64,000 nucleotides of DNA from the NCBI RefSeq assembly GCF_029626225.1, contig NZ_JARUBP010000001.1, positions 1,798,001 through 1,862,000 on the forward strand, read 5' to 3'. Positions 26,043 through 33,397 of the stretch are shown one piece after another (positions within the stretch are counted from its first letter, which is position 1; every line of letters starts with the position of its first letter). Made by a program: the position numbers and the translations under genes. The notes under the pieces are model-generated. The model was not told the DNA's origin. It did not search any database and worked only from the letters and a program-made list of their open reading frames with translations. Origin of the DNA: Asanoa sp. WMMD1127 (lineage in GTDB: Bacteria > Actinomycetota > Actinomycetes > Mycobacteriales > Micromonosporaceae).

Positions 26043-27362
26043 ATGAGCGACCGCTACGCGAGCTTCGCGAACTCCGGTCCCGGCCGTGCGCTGGTCAAAC
26101 GGCTGGGGCTCCCGGCGCCGCCGGTGTTGCGGCGGTTCCGTCCCGGTGATCCGCTGGTCACCGGCCCGGTCCTGCTCGGCGGGGCACCCGGCGGGCGGCT
26201 CGACGGCCCGGTGCGCAAGATGCTCACCATCGCCGGCGTCGCCCTCGACGGCGGGCCGCCCTGGTCGGCGCTGCTCTTCGACGCGACCGGCATCGCCGAC
26301 TCAGCCGCCCTGCACCCGCTCTACGAGTTCTTCCACGCCAACGCCCGCGCGCTCGCCCCCAACGGGCGCGTGATCGTGTTCGGCACACCGCCGGCCGCCT
26401 GCGCCTCGCCGCGGGAGGCCACCGCGCAGCGCGCACTCGAGGGCCTGACCCGCAGCATCGGCAAGGAGTTCGGCCGCGGCACCACGGCGCAGCTGGTCTA
26501 CGTCGCGCCCGGCGCCGAGGAGTTCACCGACTCGACGGTGCGGTTCCTGCTGTCGGGACGCTCGGCGTACGTGTCGGGACAGGTCATCCGGATCGGCCAG
26601 GTGAGCTCCTCGCCGATGACCGACTGGGCGCACCCGCTCGAGGGCAAGGTGGCCCTGGTGACCGGCGCGGCGCAGGGCATCGGCGCGGCCATCGCCCGGG
26701 TGCTGGCCCGCGACGGGGCCCGGGTCGTCGCGCTCGACGTGCCGGCCGCCGGCGAGGCGCTGGCCCGGGTGGCCAACGAGATCGGCGGCACGGCGCTGCA
26801 GCTCGACCTCACCCGCCCCGATGCGCCGTCCACGCTGGCCGCGCAGCTGCTCTCGCGACACGGCCGGGTCGACATCGTGGTGCACAACGCCGGCATCACC
26901 CGCGACAAGACGATCGCCAAGATGTCGGGCGAGCAGTGGGACGCGGTGGTCGACGTCAACCTGTCGAGCCAGGAGCGGATCAACGACGCGCTGATCCCGC
27001 TGCTGCCCGAGGGCGGCCGGATCGTCTCGGTCTCGTCGACCAGCGGCATCGCCGGCAACCGGGGCCAGACCAACTACGCCACGTCCAAGGCCGGCGTGAT
27101 CGGGCTGGTGCAGTCGATGGCGCCGATCCTCGCCGCCCAGGGCGTGACCATCAACGCGGTGGCGCCCGGCTTCATCGAGACCCGGATGACCGCCCGCATG
27201 CCGCTCGGGGCCCGCGAGGTGGGGCGCCGGATGAACAGCATGTCGCAGGGCGGCCTGCCGGTCGACGTCGCCGAGACCATCGCCTGGCTGGCCGCACCCG
27301 GCTCGTCCGGCGTGACCGGCAACGTGGTGCGGGTCTGCGGCCAGATGTGGTTGGGTGCCTAG
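26043..27362 (+). CDS. fabG4: 3-oxoacyl-ACP/CoA reductase, FabG4-type two-domain SDR
   Basis: A 439-residue high-molecular-weight FabG. Residues 1-195 form a degenerate Rossmann-like domain without a cofactor motif. The C-terminal SDR domain has VTGAAQGIGAA (NADH loop), the NAG motif in VHNAGITRD, and the SSTSG ... NYATSKAG catalytic Ser, Tyr and Lys. Mycobacterial FabG4 (Rv0242c) has this architecture and the same neighbours: a thiolase on one side and a MaoC-like dehydratase on the other. It is NADH-dependent on long acyl-CoAs in that case. ATG 26043 appears leaderless. The stop abuts the next start. Confidence 0.9.
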   Translation: MSDRYASFANSGPGRALVKRLGLPAPPVLRRFRPGDPLVTGPVLLGGAPGGRLDGPVRKMLTIAGVALDGGPPWSALLFDATGIADSAALHPLYEFFHANARALAPNGRVIVFGTPPAACASPREATAQRALEGLTRSIGKEFGRGTTAQLVYVAPGAEEFTDSTVRFLLSGRSAYVSGQVIRIGQVSSSPMTDWAHPLEGKVALVTGAAQGIGAAIARVLARDGARVVALDVPAAGEALARVANEIGGTALQLDLTRPDAPSTLAAQLLSRHGRVDIVVHNAGITRDKTIAKMSGEQWDAVVDVNLSSQERINDALIPLLPEGGRIVSVSSTSGIAGNRGQTNYATSKAGVIGLVQSMAPILAAQGVTINAVAPGFIETRMTARMPLGAREVGRRMNSMSQGGLPVDVAETIAWLAAPGSSGVTGNVVRVCGQMWLGA

Positions 27363-28223
27363 ATGTCCATCGTCGAGCTCGACGGCCCGCCGGAGCTGGG
27401 ACCGCTCTACCGGCGGGCGGCGATCCGGGCGCTGCCCCGCATCGGCCTGGTGCCGGGCAGCGACCGGCGGCCGCCGATCGAGGTGTTGCCCGACGTCGAG
27501 CTCGTGTTGCGCGGGGTCGAGGTGAGCCGCAGCTGGCTCGCCGACTACGACCGGGTGTGCGGGTTCCGGTTGACCGACCGGTTGCCGGTGACCTTCCCGC
27601 ACGTGCTGGCCACCCCGCTGGCGATGCGGCTGATGACCGGGCCCGACTTCCCGTACCCGGTGGTGGGGTTGGTGCACGTCGGCAACCGGATCACGGCGAC
27701 CCGGCCGATCGACGCCGCGGAGCGGCTCGACCTGTCGGTGCGCGCGGTCGACCTGCGGCCGCACGAGCGCGGGCGCCAGTTCGACATCGTCGCCGTGGCC
27801 ACGGTCGACGGCGTCGAGGTGTGGCGCGACGTCTCGACCTACCTGCGCCGGGGCCGCGGCGACGGTTCGGGCGGGTCCGGACCGCGCGACGTGCCGCCAC
27901 CGGCCTCGGCGACCTGGCGGGTGCCGGCCCGGGTCGGCGTCGACTACGCCCGCGTCTCCGGCGACCGCAACCCGATCCACACCTCGCGGCTGGGCGCCCG
28001 GCTGTTCGGCTTTCCGCGCCCGATCGCGCACGGCATGTGGAGCAAGGCCCGCTGCCTGGCCGCGCTGGACGGGCGGCTGCCCGACGCGTACACGGTCGAG
28101 GTGGCCTTCAAGCGGCCGATTTTGTTGCCCGGCACGGTGGCGTTCTCGGCCACCCCGGGTGAGACCTTCGCTCTGCACGATCCGAAAACCGGCGCGCCGC
28201 ACCTGATCGGCACCATGAGCTAA
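27363..28223 (+). CDS. MaoC-type double hot-dog hydratase (HtdX-like)
   Basis: (R)-specific enoyl-CoA hydratase / 3-hydroxyacyl dehydratase, 286 residues. The N-terminal hot-dog half is degenerate. The C-terminal half holds the hydratase motif YARVSGDRNPIHTS...GFPRPIAHGMW with the catalytic Asp/His. With FabG4 and the thiolase it makes a core of three beta-oxidation or elongation steps, as in the mycobacterial htdX-fabG4-fadA2 locus. Its ATG directly follows the fabG4 stop, so the two are co-translated. Confidence 0.9.
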   Translation: MSIVELDGPPELGPLYRRAAIRALPRIGLVPGSDRRPPIEVLPDVELVLRGVEVSRSWLADYDRVCGFRLTDRLPVTFPHVLATPLAMRLMTGPDFPYPVVGLVHVGNRITATRPIDAAERLDLSVRAVDLRPHERGRQFDIVAVATVDGVEVWRDVSTYLRRGRGDGSGGSGPRDVPPPASATWRVPARVGVDYARVSGDRNPIHTSRLGARLFGFPRPIAHGMWSKARCLAALDGRLPDAYTVEVAFKRPILLPGTVAFSATPGETFALHDPKTGAPHLIGTMS

Positions 28224-28268
28224 ACCACGCCGCGCACGGCACCTTGTCGCTTCCTGTGCCCACGGTTA

Positions 28269-28315
28269 TTCTCATCTTGAGTTGTTCTTAGATCGAGAAG
28301 TTCTAAGTGTGAGAA
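28269..28315 (+). promoter_or_regulatory. nested inverted repeats upstream of the Nudix-led operon
   Basis: Between TTCTCA (28269-28274) and TGAGAA (28310-28315) lies a second pair, CTTAGA (28287-28292) and TCTAAG (28302-28307). The two pairs are not exactly concentric. The region is AT-rich compared with its surroundings and ends 9 bases before the first start codon. It is a candidate operator for the NrtR-like first gene product. Confidence 0.5.
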
Positions 28316-28324
28316 GGATGGGCC

Positions 28325-29080
28325 GTGGTCAACGAGCAGGAGTTCCTGGCGGGGTACGACCCGCGGGCCTATCCCGCGGTGGCGGTCACGGTCGACGTGG
28401 TCGCGCTCACCATTCGCGACGGCGAGCTCCAGGTGCTGTTGATCCAGCGGGCCGCCCCACCGTTCGCCGGCTTCTGGGCCCTGCCGGGCGGTTTCGTCCG
28501 ACCCGAGGAAGACCTGCCCGTCGCCGCCCGGCGCGAGTTCGCCGAGGAGACCGGGCTGGGCGGCGAGCCGCTGCGCCGGGTGCACTTCGAGCAGCTCGCC
28601 TCCTACGGCGCCCCCGAGCGCGATCCGCGCATGCGGATCTTCTCGATCGCCTACCTCGCCTTCGCGCCCGACCTGCCCGAGCCGTCGGCCGGCTCCGACG
28701 CCAGCGCCGCCCAGTGGCTGCCGGTCACCGCGCTGCCGAGCCGGGAGCTGGCCTTCGACCACCGGCGGATCGTCGACGACGGCCTCGAGCGGGCCCGCTC
28801 CAAGCTCGAATACACACCGCTGGCGACGCGCTTCGTCGGCGAGGAGTTCACCATCGCCGACCTGCGGGCCGTCTACGAGACGGTCTGGGGACACCCGCTG
28901 CACGCCGGCAACTTCCACCGCAAGGTGCTCTCCGTGCCAGGGCTGGTCGAGGGCACCGGCGCCACCACCGAGCACGGCGGCCCGCGCGGCGGACCCCGCG
29001 CCCGCCTCTACCGGGCCGGCGACGCCAACCTGCTGCATCCCGCCCTGCTCCGGCCGGCCCGAGAGGAGACCGTCCGATGA
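28325..29080 (+). CDS. Nudix domain plus winged-helix protein (NrtR-like)
   Basis: A 251-residue protein. Residues 18-150 form a Nudix domain with a complete box GX5EX7REUXEEXGU (GFVRPEEDLPVAARREFAEETGL), so hydrolysis may be retained. Residues ~165-225 (FTIADLRAVYETVWG..., NFHRKVLSVPGLVEGTG) match the winged helix of NrtR, a regulator that senses ADP-ribose and controls NAD metabolism genes; many NrtRs have a broken Nudix box. Start GTG 28325 follows AGAAGGA. The stop overlaps the next start (ATGA). It is the first gene of a four-gene operon and a likely local regulator. Confidence 0.85.
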   Translation: MVNEQEFLAGYDPRAYPAVAVTVDVVALTIRDGELQVLLIQRAAPPFAGFWALPGGFVRPEEDLPVAARREFAEETGLGGEPLRRVHFEQLASYGAPERDPRMRIFSIAYLAFAPDLPEPSAGSDASAAQWLPVTALPSRELAFDHRRIVDDGLERARSKLEYTPLATRFVGEEFTIADLRAVYETVWGHPLHAGNFHRKVLSVPGLVEGTGATTEHGGPRGGPRARLYRAGDANLLHPALLRPAREETVR

Positions 29081-30042
29081 CCACGCTCGACGACGCGATC
29101 CGCCGCGTCCACGAGGCCACCAGCGACGAGGAGCTGTTCGGCCCCGACGACCCGCACCGCGGCTACCTGCGGCTGGCCGCCGTGCTGCACCCCGACCGCG
29201 TCGCGCCCGGCGCCCGGGCCGCCGCGACCGACGCGTTCGTGACGCTCACCAACCGCTGGCGGGCCCGCGGGACGGTGGTCTTCGGCCGCTACCGGGTCGG
29301 CGCGGTGGCGCACACCGGCGACCTGGCCAACCTGCACGACCTCGGCCGCGGGCTGTTGCTCAAGCAGCCGCGCCGGCCGGTCAACAACGACCTGATGGAG
29401 CGCGAGGCGACGGCGCTGCGCCGGATCGCCGACGCCGGCGACCCGCGCTACCTGCCCTACGTGCCACGGATGGTCGACACGTTCCGGCACCGCGACCCGG
29501 GCACCGGCCAGGAGCGCCGGGTCAACGTGCTCGGTTCGGTGCCCCACCTGACCAGCCTGGCCGACGTCATGCGGCTGCGGCCCGAGGGCCTCGACCCGCG
29601 CGACGCCGCCTGGATCTGGCGCCGGTTGCTGGTGGCGCTCGGCCTGGCCCACCGGGCCGGCGTGGTGCACGGCGCCGTGCTGCCCGAGCACATCCTGATC
29701 GAGACCACCGACCACGGCGTCGTGCTGGTCGACTGGTGCTACTCGGTGGTCGACGGGCTCGACCACGTGCCGGCGGTGGTGGAGCGCTACGCCGACTGGT
29801 ACCCGCCCGAGGTCCACAATCGACTGCCGCCCGAGCCGGGCACCGACATCGCGATGGCCGCCCGGTCGATGACCGCGCTGATGGGTGGCCACGCGCCGGC
29901 GGCGCTGCTGTCGTTCGCCGACGGCTGCACGCTCCCGTCGCCACGGTCGCGCCCCGACGACGCCTGGGCGCTCCTCGCCGAGCTCGACGACCTGCTCGAA
30001 CGACTCTACGGCGTGCGGAAGTTCCGCCCGCTCAACCTCTAG
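29077..30042 (+). CDS. J-domain-like / protein kinase-like fusion (probable pseudokinase)
   Basis: A 321-residue protein that I cannot match to a characterised family. The N-terminus resembles a J-domain: YLRLAAVLHPDRV with the HPD motif at 38-40 and a following helix. From residue ~68 it resembles a Ser/Thr kinase: VGAVAHTGDLANLHDLGRG, a candidate beta-3 lysine (LLLKQPRR, K96), and VVHGAVLPEHILI where HRDLKPxN is expected. The catalytic Asp is Ala (A200), but DWC (219-221) keeps the metal-binding Asp of DFG. It is probably an inactive or atypical kinase that binds nucleotide or partners. ATG overlaps the Nudix stop; a VWA gene follows after 13 bases. Confidence 0.75.
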   Translation: MTTLDDAIRRVHEATSDEELFGPDDPHRGYLRLAAVLHPDRVAPGARAAATDAFVTLTNRWRARGTVVFGRYRVGAVAHTGDLANLHDLGRGLLLKQPRRPVNNDLMEREATALRRIADAGDPRYLPYVPRMVDTFRHRDPGTGQERRVNVLGSVPHLTSLADVMRLRPEGLDPRDAAWIWRRLLVALGLAHRAGVVHGAVLPEHILIETTDHGVVLVDWCYSVVDGLDHVPAVVERYADWYPPEVHNRLPPEPGTDIAMAARSMTALMGGHAPAALLSFADGCTLPSPRSRPDDAWALLAELDDLLERLYGVRKFRPLNL

Positions 30043-30055
30043 AAGGAGGCCCGCG

Positions 30056-31018
30056 ATGGGCAGCGGAGTCTGGTCAACCGATGTCTACGATGCCGCCGAC
30101 CGCTACCGGCGCACCACCGGCCGCAGCGCCTTCGCCTACAGCGACAGCGGCGCCCGCACCGTCCACCCGAAGCTCGACCCGCACGGCACCGTCCGGGAGA
30201 GCCGTGACTCGCGGGAGCACCCGGAGTCCCTCGCGATCGCGGTGGTCTTCGACGTCACCGGCTCGATGGGTGACATCCCCCGCGTGCTGCAGACCAAGCT
30301 GCCCAAGCTGCTCGGCCTGCTGCTCCGCAAGAACTACGCCCGCGACCCGCAGATCCTCTTCGCCGCGGTCGGCGACGCCACCTGTGACCGGGTGCCGCTG
30401 CAGATCGGCCAGTTCGAGTCCGACAACCGGATGGACGACGACCTCGGCCGGATCGTGCTCGAGGGCGGCGGTGGCGGCCAGATGCGCGAGTCCTACGAGC
30501 TGGCCTTCTACTACCTGGCTCGGCACACCGAGCTCGACTGCTTCACCAAGCGGGGCCGGCGCGGCTACCTGTTCGTGATCGGCGACGAGCTGGCCTACGA
30601 GCGGGTCAAGGCGCGCGAGGTGCGCAACGTCTGCGGCGACGACCTGGCCGAGGACATCCCGCTGCGGCGGATCGTCTCCGAGGTGCGCCGCAAGTACGAG
30701 ACGTTCTACCTGCTGCCGCGCGGCGCGAACTACTCCGGCAACGCCACGGTCCTCGACTTCTGGCGCGGCCTGCTCGGGCAGAACGCGATCGAGCTCGACG
30801 ACCCGGAGGCGGTGTGCGAGACGATCGCGCTGGCGGTCGGGCTCGGCGAGGCGGCGATCGACCTCGACGCCGGCCTGGCCGACCTGGCCGAGACGGGCAG
30901 CACGGTGTCCACGACGGTGTCCAGCGCGCTGGCCACGGTGGACCGTGGCGGTCGGGTCCTGTCGACCTGGGGCCTGCCGACCACGCTGCAGGGCGACGAC
31001 CGGATCAGCCGGCTATGA
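30056..31018 (+). CDS. von Willebrand factor A domain protein
   Basis: A 320-residue cytosolic protein with a VWA fold. AIAVVFDVTGSMGDIP contains a DxTxS form of the metal-ion-dependent adhesion site (D66, T68, S70). FAAVGDATCDRVPLQIGQFE and YLFVIGDELAYERV provide later strands; GGGGGQMRESYELAFYYLARHT is conserved-looking. There is no signal peptide or membrane segment. Such cytosolic VWA proteins usually act in assemblies with ATPases, kinases or proteases. AAGGAGG lies 7 bases before ATG 30056. The stop overlaps the start of the PurA-like gene by four bases. Confidence 0.85.
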   Translation: MGSGVWSTDVYDAADRYRRTTGRSAFAYSDSGARTVHPKLDPHGTVRESRDSREHPESLAIAVVFDVTGSMGDIPRVLQTKLPKLLGLLLRKNYARDPQILFAAVGDATCDRVPLQIGQFESDNRMDDDLGRIVLEGGGGGQMRESYELAFYYLARHTELDCFTKRGRRGYLFVIGDELAYERVKAREVRNVCGDDLAEDIPLRRIVSEVRRKYETFYLLPRGANYSGNATVLDFWRGLLGQNAIELDDPEAVCETIALAVGLGEAAIDLDAGLADLAETGSTVSTTVSSALATVDRGGRVLSTWGLPTTLQGDDRISRL

Positions 31019-32304
31019 ACCACGTGCTGGTGGCCGACCTGGGATACGGCGACGCGGGCAAGGGCACCGTCGTCGACTGGTTGTGCGCGAAGGGAATCGA
31101 CGGCCGCCCGGTTGCCGCAGTGGTGCGGTACAACGGGGGCGGGCAGGCCGGCCACAGTGTCGTTCTGCCCGACGGGCGGCGTCATGTCTTCGCCCAGTTC
31201 GGCGCCGGCACGTTGCGTGGCGTGCACACGCACCTGTCGCGGTTCATGGTGGTCGACCCCTTGGCGCTCGTCGTCGAGGCCGACCACCTGGCCGACATCG
31301 GCGTGCCGGACGCGTTCGAGCGCCTGACCGTCGAAGGTGACGCGCTGCTCGCCACGCCTTACCACCGGGCGGCCAACCGCGCCCGGGAGATCGCCCGCGG
31401 TGCCCACCGGCATGGGTCCTGCGGGAAGGGGGTGGGCGAGGCTATGGGGTACGCCCTCGCCCACCCCGCCGACGCGCCCCGGGTGGCCGACGCGCAGGCG
31501 CCCGGGGTGCTCGGCGCGAAGCTGGCGGTGCTCCGCGACCGGCTCGTCGACGAGCTGGGTCCGCTGGACGTGCCGCCGATCGACGCGACGGTGCGCGCCT
31601 TCGGCGCGTTCGCCGCGCGGGTCCCGATCGTCAGCCGGGCGTTCCTCGGCGACCTGCTGGCGGTCGGCCCGGTGGTTTTCGAGGGTGCGCAGGGTGTGCT
31701 GCTCGACGAGTGGCACGGCTTCCACCCGTACACCACCTGGAGCACGACGACGTTCGACAACGCGGAGACGTTGCTGGGCGAGGGGGGTCAGGCCGGCAAC
31801 GCGACGCGGCTCGGCGTGCTCCGGGTGGTGACCACGCGGCACGGCCCGGGTCCCTTGGTCACCGAGGACCCGGGTCTGCCGCTGACCGACCCCAACAACC
31901 CGACCAACCGCTGGCAGGGCCGGTTCCGGTTCGGGCACTTCGACGCGGTGGCGCACCGGTACGCGGTGGAGGTGTGCGATGGGGTCGACGGGATCGCGCT
32001 GACCCACCTCGACGTGGCTTCGCCGGCCCTCAAGTTCTGCTCGTCCTATGACTGGACGGACCGGCTGGTGCCCGGACCCGTCGGCGACCTCCACCGGCAG
32101 GAGGCGTTGACCCGGCGGCTGTTCAGCACGCGACCGCGCTACTCCCCGGCGCCGGTCGACTGGCCGGGCACGGTCTCGGCCGAGCTGGACACCCCGGTGG
32201 TGATCACCTCGCACGGCCCGACGGCGGAGGCCAAGCAGGTGCTCAGGCCGAACTGGGCTGCCAGAGCTCACCCCGTAGGAGCTGGCGGGCACCCAGCCAG
32301 GTGA
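31015..32304 (+). CDS. divergent adenylosuccinate synthetase paralogue (PurA-like)
   Basis: A 429-residue GTP-dependent ligase of the PurA fold. The P-loop is GYGDAGKGT, keeping the catalytic Asp (D13) but with Ala where PurA has Glu. GQAGHSVV keeps the catalytic His (H47). CGKGVGEAM replaces TGRGIGPAY. FEGAQGVLLDEWHGFHPYTTWSTTT, HGPGPLVTED and FGHFDAVAHRYAV align with PurA segments. The last ~25 residues are an extra tail. These changes, and its place in an operon with Nudix, pseudokinase and VWA genes rather than with pur genes, suggest a special substrate. ATG 31015 overlaps the VWA stop. The 3' end runs 62 bases into the convergent TetR gene. Confidence 0.85.
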   Translation: MNHVLVADLGYGDAGKGTVVDWLCAKGIDGRPVAAVVRYNGGGQAGHSVVLPDGRRHVFAQFGAGTLRGVHTHLSRFMVVDPLALVVEADHLADIGVPDAFERLTVEGDALLATPYHRAANRAREIARGAHRHGSCGKGVGEAMGYALAHPADAPRVADAQAPGVLGAKLAVLRDRLVDELGPLDVPPIDATVRAFGAFAARVPIVSRAFLGDLLAVGPVVFEGAQGVLLDEWHGFHPYTTWSTTTFDNAETLLGEGGQAGNATRLGVLRVVTTRHGPGPLVTEDPGLPLTDPNNPTNRWQGRFRFGHFDAVAHRYAVEVCDGVDGIALTHLDVASPALKFCSSYDWTDRLVPGPVGDLHRQEALTRRLFSTRPRYSPAPVDWPGTVSAELDTPVVITSHGPTAEAKQVLRPNWAARAHPVGAGGHPAR

Positions 32305-32875
32305 AGTTCATCAGGCGCGCGGCCGAGTGGTCAGGGTCGGCCTCGGGATGGTCGGCCAGCCAGTCGGCGACCGACTCGGCCGCGCCGACCAGGGCGTACG
32401 CGCTCGCGGTCAGGTCCTGGTCGCGGGCCTCGGTGCCCTGGGTGCGCACCGCGCGGGCCAGCATGCCGGCGATCACCTCGACGATGCGGGCCCGCAGCGC
32501 GGCGAGGTCGTCGGCGAACGGCTGGCGGCTCTTGGCCTGGCGGTAGAGCACGGCCCAGCCCGCGCGGTGCTCGCCGACGAAGCCGAAGAAGCCGCGCAGC
32601 CCGCGCCAGAGCTGCTCGTCGGCCGGCAGGTCGTCCTGGACCATGGCGACGATCGACTCCAGCAGGCGCGTGCCCTCCCGGTTGACGCAGGCCCGGAACA
32701 GGTCGTCCTTGCTGCCGAGGTACGCGTACACCATGGGCTTGGAGATGCCGGCCTCTTCGGCGATCTCGTCCATGCTGGCCTCGTGGAAGCCGCGGCGCGA
32801 GAAGACCAGCACAGCGGCGTCGAGCATCTGCTGCTCGCGTACCGCTCGTGGAAGGCGCCTCACGGTTGCCAGCAT
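32243..32875 (-). CDS. TetR-family regulator of the lipid genes
   Basis: A 210-residue repressor. The N-terminal helix-turn-helix reads MLDAAVLVFSRRGFHEASMDEIAEEAGISKPMVYAYLGSKDDLF. The C-terminal domain is all-helical and probably binds acyl-CoA, judging from its neighbours. It is divergent from the SCP2/acyl-CoA dehydrogenase/ligase operon, with tandem operator sites in the 61-base gap, one of which touches its own ATG. The same operator motif occurs upstream of thiolase and fabG4, so one regulator may control both lipid modules and itself. ATG 32875 is assumed; no ribosome site is visible. Confidence 0.88.
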   Translation of the reverse strand: MLATVRRLPRAVREQQMLDAAVLVFSRRGFHEASMDEIAEEAGISKPMVYAYLGSKDDLFRACVNREGTRLLESIVAMVQDDLPADEQLWRGLRGFFGFVGEHRAGWAVLYRQAKSRQPFADDLAALRARIVEVIAGMLARAVRTQGTEARDQDLTASAYALVGAAESVADWLADHPEADPDHSAARLMNFTWLGARQLLRGELWQPSSA

Positions 32876-32876
32876 A

Positions 32877-32909
32877 TCTACTCGTGCGTAAGGTTACTGC
32901 GGAGTAGGT
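32877..32909. promoter_or_regulatory. tandem TetR operators between the TetR gene and the SCP2 operon
   Basis: CTACTC-GTGC-GTAA, GG, TTAC-TGCG-GAGTAG: two adjacent sites, TACTC-GT-GCGTA and TACTG-CG-GAGTA, each one mismatch from the perfect palindrome TACTC-N2-GAGTA found at 26021-26032. The two sites are also arranged as an inverted repeat around GG. Confidence 0.75.
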
Positions 32910-32936
32910 ATTTCACTTTGAAGGGGAAGCGCCGCG

Positions 32937-33389
32937 ATGTCTGACTTCGACCCGACCCAGTTCGCCTCGGTCGGCCCCAAGGAGTTCGCGCAGCTCGTCA
33001 AGTCCACCCCGGACACCAAGATCGCCGAGGTCATGCAGAGCGACGCCCGGGGCAAGATTCTTGACCAGGTCTTCGACCGCATGCCGACGCTGTTCCGTGC
33101 CGACCGTGCCGGTTCGACCAACGCGGTGATCCACTGGACCGTTACGGGCCGTCCCGACGGTGGCAGCGACACCTACGAGGTGGTCATCGAAGACGGTGCC
33201 TGCACGGTCAACAACACCGCCGAGCGCGACCCGCGCCTGTCGCTGACCATGGGCCCGGTCGACTTCCTCAAGATCGTGTCGGGCAGCGGCAACCCGGTGA
33301 TGATGTTCATGACCGGCAAGCTGAAGGCCAAGGGCGACCTCGGCCTGGCCGCCAACATCGCCAACCTGTTCGACATCCCCAAGGCCTGA
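32937..33389 (+). CDS. SCP2 sterol-binding domain protein
   Basis: A 150-residue stand-alone SCP2-like lipid-binding protein (FDRMPTLFRADRAGSTNAVIHWTVTG, then TYEVVIEDGACTVN, DPRLSLTMGPVDFLKIVSG and MFMTGKLKAKGDLGLAANIANLF). The family binds acyl-CoA or sterols in a hydrophobic tunnel. ATG 32937 follows AAGGGGAAG. It is the first gene of an operon with acyl-CoA dehydrogenase and acyl-CoA synthetase and is under the tandem operators. Confidence 0.9.
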   Translation: MSDFDPTQFASVGPKEFAQLVKSTPDTKIAEVMQSDARGKILDQVFDRMPTLFRADRAGSTNAVIHWTVTGRPDGGSDTYEVVIEDGACTVNNTAERDPRLSLTMGPVDFLKIVSGSGNPVMMFMTGKLKAKGDLGLAANIANLFDIPKA

Positions 33390-33397
33390 GGTTTTTC

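Noticed and set aside
26301-28202. 633-codon reverse frame opposite fabG4 and the MaoC gene
   Set aside because: GC-rich antisense artefact; both forward genes have complete catalytic motifs.
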